From contig CALMGN010000285.1 of assembly GCA_937863605.1 (NCBI GenBank), positions 1 to 35,533 on the forward strand: DNA of 35,533 nucleotides, given 5' to 3'. Position numbers and translations under genes: made by a program. The notes under the pieces are model-generated. The model had not been told where the DNA came from. It worked only from the letters and a program-made list of their open reading frames with translations, and searched no databases. Of this stretch, positions 26,877 through 35,533 are shown piece by piece (within the stretch, counting starts at the first letter, position 1; every line of letters starts with the position of its first letter). Origin of the DNA: an uncultured Anaerolineaceae bacterium (GTDB lineage: Bacteria; Chloroflexota; Anaerolineae; Anaerolineales; Anaerolineaceae).

Positions 26877-28664
26877 CTAGTCATCACGTAAAATTTTTGC
26901 CCGGTCGTGCCACCAGTCACCGGCTACGCGGGCAGCGGCCTGGAATAAATTAATCGTCGGTCCGTGCATCGGAATTTCAAGCTCGCGCTTGTCGCAAACC
27001 GTCGAGAGGTTGGCGTCATCCACATGGTGTTTAAGTTCATTAAGATGCACCTGGCGCTGCTCCAGATCGGGAACCGTTTGTACGATTCGGTCGATTTCGC
27101 CCATCAGCTCCACCGCGCGTGTAATGCGTTGGTCAGTAGCCTGCACCTGGGCAGCATTAAGCACGCCAAACTCGCCCTTCATCAGATTCAACTGACGGCC
27201 GGACTCATACGTGGCATCAACAATCTGATCGCGGTTCATCCAGATGGTCTCATAATTGAGCACGTACTTCCAGGAAGGCGCCAGCAATTGGCTACGGTGC
27301 TCTTCGAGGGTGCGGGCGAACAGGCGGTAGCCGTGTTTCTCCGGTTCCTCAAAGGCGCGGCTGCCAGGATCAACAAACGGCGCCAACGGCGAGATGAAAG
27401 GAATGACCCGGTGTTCACCGCCGCGGTCATAGCGTTTCAGCATCTCCCGCGAATATTCGACCGTTCCCATCACTGATTCATAGGTTTGCCCTTTCAGGCC
27501 AACCATGAAGAACAAATCCAGGCGTTTGCAGCCGGCATCCAGGGCATCGTCCATGCTGCGCTCGATGTCAACGGTGGAATACGGACGGCCAAAGGCTTTC
27601 CGCACCGGCTCATCATGCGATTCCATCGATATTTCGACGGTGAAATTGGGCATCGCTTTGGCCACATCCTGGAAGAACTTTTTGGGGGCAGCATCGAACA
27701 ATTCGATGAAAACCGGCTTTTTGTACCCGGAAATGGCGTCCAGGAAACGGCGGGTGTAATCTTCGCCCGGCTGCCGAATATCGCCAAGAATGAAAACGGG
27801 ACCCTTGGAGTATTCGCCGATGCGGCGAATATCCTGCGCCAACAGTTCCGGTGAGCGGTACGCCGGTCGCTGACGGTTGTGAATGCCGCGGAAAGCGCGA
27901 GCCGATCCACCGCAGGTGGTGCAGTTATAGCGGCAGCCGCGGGTCGTTAGCGCCGCAGTAATGGGATACTTCATCCAGTTGCGGAAGGGTTTGTAGCTGG
28001 CCAGGTCGCGGTAGCGTACCACCGAGCGCAGTACATGGGTGTAATCTAGCAGCAAATCGTCCAGGTTATCCGGGCTGTACGAGATCGGGTTGGTGTGCAT
28101 CTCGCCGTCGCTGGTTTTGTATACCAGGTTGGGGATGGCCTCCAGCCGGCTGGCACCCAGTGAAAGGGGGTCAGGTCGCGCCTGGCCGCCCGCCCGCAGG
28201 TACTGCATCAACATCAAAAGCGGAAGCTCGGTAGAATCGCCTCGAATGATGAAATCCACCGTTGAGTAGCCGATTAATTCTTTATAGAAATAACTCGACG
28301 AGAAACCTCCAAACAAAACCGGCGATTTTGGATGGTAGCGTTTGACAATTTTTGAAATTTCAATCGATCCGTGGGCATGCGGCAGCCAGTGCAGGTCAAT
28401 TCCGTACACCAGCGAATCCAGTTTCTGGATATAGTCTTCGACGTCAAAGTTGATATCATCCAGCATACGGACGGCCAAATTGACGATTCGGGTTTGCAAA
28501 TCATGGCGTTCCAGGTACTCCGCCATGGTGGTAAAACCAATCGGATACATCTCAAAGACAGGAGTAGAAGGCACCAGATCGCTGACCGGACCGTACAGGA
28601 TCGATTCCCGTCGGAAATCATAAACACTTGGAGCATGCAATAATGTCAAATCAGGGGTCGCCAT
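26877..28664 (-). CDS. B12-binding domain radical SAM protein
   Basis: Radical SAM CxxxCxxC in TTRGCRYNCTTCGGS; N-terminal cobalamin-binding-like region VYGIDLHWLPHAHGSIEISKIVKRYHPKSPVLFGGFSSSYF. Confidence 0.85.
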   Translation of the reverse strand: MATPDLTLLHAPSVYDFRRESILYGPVSDLVPSTPVFEMYPIGFTTMAEYLERHDLQTRIVNLAVRMLDDINFDVEDYIQKLDSLVYGIDLHWLPHAHGSIEISKIVKRYHPKSPVLFGGFSSSYFYKELIGYSTVDFIIRGDSTELPLLMLMQYLRAGGQARPDPLSLGASRLEAIPNLVYKTSDGEMHTNPISYSPDNLDDLLLDYTHVLRSVVRYRDLASYKPFRNWMKYPITAALTTRGCRYNCTTCGGSARAFRGIHNRQRPAYRSPELLAQDIRRIGEYSKGPVFILGDIRQPGEDYTRRFLDAISGYKKPVFIELFDAAPKKFFQDVAKAMPNFTVEISMESHDEPVRKAFGRPYSTVDIERSMDDALDAGCKRLDLFFMVGLKGQTYESVMGTVEYSREMLKRYDRGGEHRVIPFISPLAPFVDPGSRAFEEPEKHGYRLFARTLEEHRSQLLAPSWKYVLNYETIWMNRDQIVDATYESGRQLNLMKGEFGVLNAAQVQATDQRITRAVELMGEIDRIVQTVPDLEQRQVHLNELKHHVDDANLSTVCDKRELEIPMHGPTINLFQAAARVAGDWWHDRAKILRDD

Positions 28665-28997
28665 TAAGATACCTCATTGGATGGCTGGCACTATCGGGGA
28701 ATAACCAATAACGAATGCTGTTATTAAAAAGCGTTCGTCCGAACGCATCTACAATTTCACCAGGCGTAAATGGAGCGGCTGGTCTGCAGTGCTCCGCGAT
28801 TCTTGAAATACCAACAAAGCCAGAAAATGGCTAGGAGTTGGTAATTCTTTTCACAAACGAAATTCATTATACCATTGTCAAATTGCTATAGATTAGTATA
28901 TGCGAAACTTAGGAAAAAGATACTATCGGGAGTATAACAAATTGCATGAATTTTATCGGGATTAATTTGACTTTCTTCACCCGGTTTTTATAAAATA

Positions 28998-29021
28998 AAC
29001 AGCCGCTTGCGAGCGGCTGTT
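28998..29021 (-). terminator. Terminator of the 61-aa ORF
   Basis: AACAGCCGCT-TGCG-AGCGGCTGTT followed on the minus strand by TATTTTATAAAAA. Confidence 0.75.
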
Positions 29022-29082
29022 CGATACCGGTAATTAAGTGCCTCGGGCACCAATAAACATATGATCTTAGGACGGTGTTCTG

Positions 29083-29268
29083 CTAGGCGGTTTGGCGCAG
29101 CGAAACCAGTTCCTGCTCGACGACAGTAATCTCGGCTTTCAGGTCGCGCAGGTAATTCTCCAGGCGGACGACGTATTCGTCGCGGGAAAGTTCAACAACA
29201 TCCGTCTCTAATTCGGCAGTCTGGCAGCCGCACGATCCGCCACAGGCACATTCATGGTCACTGGACAT
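29083..29268 (-). CDS. Small Cys-rich/coiled-coil protein (61 aa), unknown function
   Basis: MSSDHECACGGSCGCQTAELETD...RLENYLRDLKAEITVVEQELVSLRQTA; AAGGAGA SD upstream and a terminator downstream. Confidence 0.7.
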   Translation of the reverse strand: MSSDHECACGGSCGCQTAELETDVVELSRDEYVVRLENYLRDLKAEITVVEQELVSLRQTA

Positions 29269-29429
29269 GGCGTAGTCTCCTTTGTTGGTCAGTTTGAGTT
29301 CTTCGTCCTTATTATAACCAACTTTACCATATTTGTAAAATTAATAATCAAGCATCCTTAATCACCCATTACAATTAAGGCTGATGAAGCATATTCCGAT
29401 AATTTGACAGGGACAGGAAGGAGTCAAAA

Positions 29430-30620
29430 ATGAACCCGGTGTCTGAAAGTTTCCGCCAAACAATCCACACCACCGCTTCCCCAGCGGAAGCGTTCAGGTT
29501 TTTCCGGCATGAGACCGCGCTGCGGGATTGGCTGTGCGATCGGGCATATCTTAATGCCCGGATTAATGGGGAGCTCTATTTTCTTTTTCCCAATGGGTAC
29601 ACCGTCCAGGGAAAGTTCATCGATTACACCCCAGACAAACACCTGGAATTCAGCTGGCTGACACTCCCCGACCGCGGCCAATCCACGGTCGAGGTTACGG
29701 TATCCGAAACCGGTGCTGGAACCGAGGTTGCCTTCACTCATCAGAACCCGGACGAGACTGCCAGGTTGAAATGGCCTGATTGGTTGGAAAATTACCAGTC
29801 GGTGCTGGAGGACGGTATCGATTTACGCATAGCCCGCCGCCCGCGGTTGGGAATCATGATCGAGGAATTCAACCCGGAAATCGCTCAGAAGATCGGAGTC
29901 CCGGTGCAGCAAGGCCTGCGGTTGGGCGGCACCGTAGAAGGCACCGGCGCACGGGCAGCCGGGCTGCTCAAAGATGATGTCATTTTCAGCCTTAACGGTC
30001 ACCCGGTTAGTGACTTTGATTCGCTCGGCGTACCGTTGCAGGAGCTGCACGCCGGTGACCAGCCTGAGGTTGTTTTCTACCGGGGCTCCACCCAACAGTC
30101 AGTGCCGTTGACCTTATCCTCATTCCCGATCTTCAAAGCCCCGCCGCCGGCAGAATTAGCCAGCCAATACCGCAAGAATGCGAGCGAAGTCCTGGCAGCC
30201 TGGGCTGATCACTTGTCCGGGGTAACGGAAGAACAAGCCGCGCTGCAGCCAGCCGAAAAAGAGTGGAGCGCCAGGGAAATTCTGGCACATTTTACCCTGT
30301 GTGAGCGCGATTACCAGGGCTGGGTAGCGGATATGGTTAACGACACGCCAGTTGAGGATTGGCTGCAAATGCGCCCCAATGTAATTACCCGGATCCAGTC
30401 GCTGGTCAAGTGGCTGGGCAGCCTGCCCGCTTTGCAACAGGAACTGTCAGCCGCCCAGGTAGAAACCGCTGATTTCCTGGAGAACTTACCTGAGTCATTT
30501 GTCAATCAGCGCAAGCACCTATACCGCCGCGCTGCGCAGTGGGCGCTGGAAGTCGTGCCGTCGCATTATTATGATGAGCACAAAGAGCAGATCGAAAAAA
30601 CCCTGCTGGGCGCAAATTGA
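29430..30620 (+). CDS. SRPBCC (AHSA1-like) - PDZ - DinB-like three-domain protein
   Basis: N-term TIHTTASPAEAFRFFRHETALRDWL...; PDZ LRLGGTVEGTGARAAGLLKDDVIFSLNGHPVSDFDSLGVPLQEL; DinB-like EWSAREILAHFTLCERDYQGWVADM... Confidence 0.75.
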   Translation: MNPVSESFRQTIHTTASPAEAFRFFRHETALRDWLCDRAYLNARINGELYFLFPNGYTVQGKFIDYTPDKHLEFSWLTLPDRGQSTVEVTVSETGAGTEVAFTHQNPDETARLKWPDWLENYQSVLEDGIDLRIARRPRLGIMIEEFNPEIAQKIGVPVQQGLRLGGTVEGTGARAAGLLKDDVIFSLNGHPVSDFDSLGVPLQELHAGDQPEVVFYRGSTQQSVPLTLSSFPIFKAPPPAELASQYRKNASEVLAAWADHLSGVTEEQAALQPAEKEWSAREILAHFTLCERDYQGWVADMVNDTPVEDWLQMRPNVITRIQSLVKWLGSLPALQQELSAAQVETADFLENLPESFVNQRKHLYRRAAQWALEVVPSHYYDEHKEQIEKTLLGAN

Positions 30621-30705
30621 CCTGAGTAATTTCAGCTATTTCTGGATTCTCTGGTGCTTTTGTGTTAGAATTGTCCGGCTTTGCAACTGGCAAAGTAATT
30701 TCACA

Positions 30706-30765
30706 CGCTCCCCGACCAACCCTGGCGTGCCGCCAATGCGGTTCAGGCACGGGAAGACGGGAGCG
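30706..30765 (+). promoter_or_regulatory. Candidate structured rpsB 5' leader
   Basis: Outer stem CGCTCCC (30706-30712)/GGGAGCG (30759-30765); inner CGTGC (30726-30730)/GCACG (30747-30751) and CGC/GCG around a CAAT loop; directly precedes rpsB. Confidence 0.5.
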
Positions 30766-30796
30766 GAGGATCTAACGCAAAGGAGAATTTAATACA

Positions 30797-31936
30797 ATGG
30801 CGTCAATTATTTCCATGAAAGCTTTGTTGGAAAGTGGTGTTCATTTCGGGCACCGCACCAACAAATGGAACCCGGCCATGCGCCCGTTCATTTTCACCGA
30901 GCGCAACGGCATTCACATCATCGACCTGCAGCAGACGGTTAAATCTCTCACCCAGGCCTATCAATTAGTTTCCAAGACCGTATCCGAAGGCGGAACGGTT
31001 CTTTTTGTTGGTACCAAGCGCCAGGCGCAAGAAACCATCAAAGAAGAAGCCACCCGCTGCGGTATGCCCTACGTGACCGAGCGCTGGCTGCCCGGGACAC
31101 TCACCAACTGGGTCACCATCTTCGACCGCATTCAGGAAATGGAGCGGCTTGAACGCATGCACGAGACCGGCGAAATCGACCGCATCACCAAAAAGGAAGC
31201 GCTGTTGATCGACCGCGAGATTTCCCGCCTCAATATCCGCCTGAACGGCATCCGCGGCATGAAACGTCTGCCCGAACTGGTGTTCATTGTGGACGTCTTG
31301 CGCGAAGATACCGCAGTGCTCGAAGCCAATTCCAAGAAAATCCCGGTGATTGCCCTGGTTGACACCAACTGCGCTCCCGGCGGCGTTGACTATGTAATCC
31401 CTTCCAATGATGACGCCATTCGCGCCATCAAACTACTGGTTGGCAAGATCGCCGACGCCGTTCTGGAAGGCAAAGCGATGCGCAAGGACGACGAGCTTGC
31501 GGCTGAAGCCCTTGAAGCCGCTGGCCCATCAACTCCCGCTGCCCGCGTTTCGCGCCGCCAGATGCTGGAAGAAGAAGTGGACGATGAAAGCCTGCTTGGC
31601 GCCTCCACCCTGGCCAAACTGAGCCCCCGCACCGAAGCGGTTGAAGAGACAGTCGAAGCCGTTGAGACAGTCGAGGCGGTCGAGACAGTCGAAACAGTCG
31701 AGACACTCGAAACCGTCGAGACACTCGAAGCCGTCGAGGTTGTCGAAACCACTGAACCAACAGCTGAATTAGTTGAAGAAACCACTGAAGTCCCGGTTGA
31801 AGTAACCGAAGAAGCCAGCGAACCCGTAGCTAAAAAGGCAAAAAAAGTCAGCAAAACCGCAGTTAAACCGGTTGAAGAAACCAGTGAGACTGCAGCTGTA
31901 TCGGCCGAAGAAGCTAGCGAAGAAGCAAGCGAATAA
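30797..31936 (+). CDS. rpsB: Ribosomal protein uS2 with long acidic repetitive C-terminal extension
   Basis: MASIISMKALLESGVHFGHRTNKWNPAMRPFIFTERNGIHIIDLQQT; extension with ETVEAVETVEAVETVETVETLETVETLEAVEV. Confidence 0.96.
   Translation: MASIISMKALLESGVHFGHRTNKWNPAMRPFIFTERNGIHIIDLQQTVKSLTQAYQLVSKTVSEGGTVLFVGTKRQAQETIKEEATRCGMPYVTERWLPGTLTNWVTIFDRIQEMERLERMHETGEIDRITKKEALLIDREISRLNIRLNGIRGMKRLPELVFIVDVLREDTAVLEANSKKIPVIALVDTNCAPGGVDYVIPSNDDAIRAIKLLVGKIADAVLEGKAMRKDDELAAEALEAAGPSTPAARVSRRQMLEEEVDDESLLGASTLAKLSPRTEAVEETVEAVETVEAVETVETVETLETVETLEAVEVVETTEPTAELVEETTEVPVEVTEEASEPVAKKAKKVSKTAVKPVEETSETAAVSAEEASEEASE
31640..31760 (+). repeat. Imperfect ~9-nt tandem repeat (GAGACAGTC-like, encoding ETV/EAV) in the rpsB 3' part
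   Basis: gttgaagagacagtcgaagccgttgagacagtcgaggcggtcgagacagtcgaaacagtcgagacactcgaa... Confidence 0.8.
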
Positions 31937-31984
31937 TCTGGTTGCTATTAAAGCGATCGAACCTGACAAAGAAGGAACTCTTGA

Positions 31985-32596
31985 ATGGCAACAATCACAA
32001 CTGAAATGATCAAGAAACTGCGTGAAGCGACCAGTGCTGGAATTCTCGACTGCCGCAAAGCACTCGAGGCCGCTGACGGCGATTTCGACAAGGCCCTCGA
32101 TTTTTTACGTGAAAAAGGTCTGGCCACCGCCGCCAAGCGCGCTTCCCGCCAAGCCTCGGAAGGTGTCATCGACGTCTATTCCCATGGCGCCGGCCGCGTG
32201 ACCGTCATGGTAGAAGTGAACTGCGAGACCGATTTCGTTGGGCGCAGCGATAAATTCCGCGAATTTGCCCACGAAGTCGCCCTGCAAATTGCCGCTACTG
32301 CCCCGCTGTATACCCGCGAAGAAGATGTCCCCCAGAGTGTGATCGATCACGAAGCCGAAATCGCCACTGCCAAAGCGCGCGAAGACGGCAAAAAAGATGC
32401 GATCATCCCCAAGATTGTCGAAGGCGCTGTTTCCAAATTCAAGGACGAATTCGTCCTGATGCGCCAAAAATACATCCGCGATGACAGCAAGACCATCCAG
32501 GATCTGATAAACGAGACCATCGTCTCGACTGGCGAGAACATTGTGATCCGGCGTTTCGCCCGATGGGCGCTCGGTGAGACCACAAGCGAAGCGTAA
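31985..32596 (+). CDS. tsf: Translation elongation factor Ts
   Basis: ITTEMIKKLREATSAGILDCRKALEAADGDFDKALDFLREKGLATAAKRASRQASEG. Confidence 0.96.
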   Translation: MATITTEMIKKLREATSAGILDCRKALEAADGDFDKALDFLREKGLATAAKRASRQASEGVIDVYSHGAGRVTVMVEVNCETDFVGRSDKFREFAHEVALQIAATAPLYTREEDVPQSVIDHEAEIATAKAREDGKKDAIIPKIVEGAVSKFKDEFVLMRQKYIRDDSKTIQDLINETIVSTGENIVIRRFARWALGETTSEA

Positions 32597-33373
<777 letters not shown>

Positions 33374-33391
33374 ACCATTCTTTTGCTAACT

Positions 33392-33424
33392 AAAAATTGG
33401 CAGCCATCCTGGCTGCCAATTTTT
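33392..33424. terminator. Bidirectional terminator between convergent pyrH and dnaK
   Basis: AAAAATTGGCAGCC-ATCCT-GGCTGCCAATTTTTTT, T-tracts on both strands. Confidence 0.85.
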
Positions 33425-33437
33425 TTTGCGTTATAAG

Positions 33438-35327
33438 TTATGCGTCTTTGAAGTCACCTTCGACCACTTCGCCTTCAGGGTTCGTGTCGACGCTGCCGCC
33501 ATTGTGACTGCTGCCGTTTGCGCCGGCTTGAGGGCTGCCAGACTGCTGGATGCGTCCAAGCAGCTGCTGGGCTTGCTGCGAAAGGGTGCGGATGCGGTTA
33601 GTCTCGCTGCCGGTCGCAGCCTGCCGCAGCTGGTTCACCAGGCTCTCAGCCTCGCCGCGCAGGTCCGGGGGCACATTGGCGCCTTTCTCGTTGAGTTCTT
33701 TTTCCACCTGGTAAGCCAGGTTGTCAGCCATGTTGCGCGCCTCCACCAGCTCGCGCTGGCGGGCATCATCCGCTTCGTGTTGTTTAGCCTCGTCCACCAT
33801 CCGGTCGATATCGCTGCGCGACAGGTTGGTCGAGGCGGTGATGGTCACTTTCTGCTCGCGCCCTGATGCCTTATCCTTGGCGGTCACATTCAGGATTCCG
33901 TTGGCGTCCATATCAAAGGTGACCTCTACCTGAGGTGTTCCTCGCGGTGCGGCTGGAATGCCATCCAGGCGAAAACGCCCAAGGCTGATGTTATCGGTCG
34001 CTGCTGTGCGTTCACCCTGCAGCACATGGATATCCACCGCGGACTGGCTGTCCTCGGCTGTCGAAAATACTTGCGAACGCCGCGCCGGGATGGTTGTATT
34101 ACGCTCGATGATCGGGGTCATCACGCTGCCCAGGGTTTCAACACCCAGCGACAGCGGCGTGACGTCCAGCAGTAGAACATCCTTCACTTCGCCGCCAAGA
34201 ACGCCGGCTTGAATGGCCGCCCCGACAGCAACAACTTCATCCGGGTTGACGCTCTTATTGGGTTCTTTGCCAGTCAACTGGCGTACCAGTTCCTGTACCA
34301 TCGGCATACGGGTCGCGCCGCCGACCAACACAACCTCATCCAGCTGGCTGGCTTTGAGTCCGGCATCTTTCAAGGCAGTTTCAAACGGCGTGCGGGTGCG
34401 CTCCAGCAAATCTTTGGTCATCTGCTCGAAGCGGGCACGCGTCAGCCGCAGCTGCAGGTGCTTGGGACCGCTTGCATCCGCGGTGATGTACGGCAGATTG
34501 ATTTCGGTTTCCATCATGCTGGAAAGCTCAATTTTGGCCTTTTCCGCAGCTTCGCGCAATCGCTGCAAAGCCTGGCGGTCTTTGGTCACATCCATTCCCT
34601 GTTCTTTTTGGAAAGTTTCCACCGCCCAGTTGACAATGCTCTGATCCCAGTCGTCACCACCCAGGTGCGTGTCGCCGGAAGTTGACTTGACCTCGAATAC
34701 ACCGTCGCCGACCTCCAGAATGGAAACATCGAAGGTACCGCCGCCCAGGTCGAAGACCAGGATTTTCTCGTTCTTTTTCTTGTCCAACCCGTATGCCAGT
34801 GCAGAGGCGGTCGGTTCATTGATAATTCGCAGAACTTCCAGTCCGGCAATTTTTCCGGCATCCTTGGTGGCCTGGCGCTGGCTGTCATTGAAGTAAGCCG
34901 GAACCGTGATCACAGCCTGAGTAACCGGTTCGCCAAGGTAAGCCTCGGCATCCGCTTTGAGCTTGCCAAGAATCATAGCGGATATTTCCTGCGGGGTGTA
35001 TTCGCGGTTATTGATGGCGATTTTGACCCGCGCATCGTCGGATGGACCGCTCACCACCTGGAACGGCGCATTCTTGCGCTCCGTTTCGACCTCGTTAAAA
35101 TGGCGTCCCATAAACCGCTTGATGGAATAGATGGTGTTCTCCGGGTTGATCACCGCCTGCCGTTTGGCGGTTTGCCCAACCAGGCGCTCGCCATTTTTAT
35201 TGAAAGCCACCACCGACGGCAGCAAGCGCGAACCTTCAGCCGTGGTGATGACGGTTGGCGACCCGCCTTCCATAACCGCAACGACGCTGTTCGTCGTTCC
35301 TAGATCAATGCCAATAATCTTAGACAT
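33438..35327 (-). CDS. dnaK: Chaperone protein DnaK (Hsp70)
   Basis: [22 protein letters not shown]...[42 protein letters not shown]; start at 35327 with GGAG 7 nt upstream. Confidence 0.97.
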   Translation of the reverse strand: MSKIIGIDLGTTNSVVAVMEGGSPTVITTAEGSRLLPSVVAFNKNGERLVGQTAKRQAVINPENTIYSIKRFMGRHFNEVETERKNAPFQVVSGPSDDARVKIAINNREYTPQEISAMILGKLKADAEAYLGEPVTQAVITVPAYFNDSQRQATKDAGKIAGLEVLRIINEPTASALAYGLDKKKNEKILVFDLGGGTFDVSILEVGDGVFEVKSTSGDTHLGGDDWDQSIVNWAVETFQKEQGMDVTKDRQALQRLREAAEKAKIELSSMMETEINLPYITADASGPKHLQLRLTRARFEQMTKDLLERTRTPFETALKDAGLKASQLDEVVLVGGATRMPMVQELVRQLTGKEPNKSVNPDEVVAVGAAIQAGVLGGEVKDVLLLDVTPLSLGVETLGSVMTPIIERNTTIPARRSQVFSTAEDSQSAVDIHVLQGERTAATDNISLGRFRLDGIPAAPRGTPQVEVTFDMDANGILNVTAKDKASGREQKVTITASTNLSRSDIDRMVDEAKQHEADDARQRELVEARNMADNLAYQVEKELNEKGANVPPDLRGEAESLVNQLRQAATGSETNRIRTLSQQAQQLLGRIQQSGSPQAGANGSSHNGGSVDTNPEGEVVEGDFKDA

Positions 35328-35533
35328 TTTCATTCTCCTTCCCCTCCCGAGGGCGGGGTATTTATAATTTCGGTTTGGGTCGCAGCCGCTTGGTAATAAC
35401 CGAATACGGACATGCCATGCGCAATGTTCTCGCACGGAACCCAAACATACACCCTTAAAAATAACGCATGAATACAAGAACTCCATTAACAGATCATCGG
35501 AATCATATTAGCGCCTGACCGGGATCGTTCATT

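Noticed and set aside
27486-27854. Antisense ORFs opposite the radical SAM gene
   Set aside because: Open by codon-composition mirror in GC-rich coding DNA; no SD, no recognisable domain
31640-31760. CRISPR-like array
   Set aside because: Short in-frame coding repeats without spacers; no cas genes or CRISPR repeats in the window
31390-31854. 154-aa antisense ORF rich in Ser/Thr/Val opposite rpsB
   Set aside because: Mirror of the GAGACAGTC repeat in rpsB; low complexity, no SD or homology-like pattern

Overview
The window looks like a chromosomal segment of a Chloroflexota (Anaerolineae-like) genome. This placement is inferred from protein style (TPT-rich linkers, DUF5668/LiaF-like clusters, glpX-type FBPase) and was not tested phylogenetically. 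Most genes are housekeeping: a 2-oxoacid (BCKDH-like) dehydrogenase operon (E1a-E1b-E2, with the first codons of an E3/lpd at the left edge), a ferredoxin-NADP reductase-like flavoprotein, an M16 peptidase pair followed by acpS, a metallophosphoesterase and a DUF4032/ParB-like protein, frr-uppS-cdsA, glpX, a SIMPL lipoprotein, three adjacent LiaF/DUF5668-type membrane proteins, a large secreted multidomain protein, cysK-cysE, a CAP-LysM protein, a CBS protein, surE, a B12-binding radical SAM protein, an SRPBCC-PDZ-DinB fusion, rpsB-tsf-pyrH and dnaK. The strongest candidate for an undescribed system is the ~240-nt leader of cysK. It has a consensus sigma70 promoter (TTGACA-N16-TATAAT), a Shine-Dalgarno-preceded small ORF MQHCMCLRRGWRAPLP with two Cys codons, and mutually exclusive RNA pairings ending in a U-rich tract. 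Together these look like a cysteine-responsive transcription attenuator. Other notable signals are a dispersed DNA repeat inserted in the E2 linker and read in two different frames, a perfect 22-bp palindrome before the E1a gene, an inverted-repeat operator overlapping a strong promoter for an orphan P-loop ATPase, a repetitive acidic tail on ribosomal protein S2, and a structured rpsB leader. No tRNA, rRNA, CRISPR or transposase was recognised.
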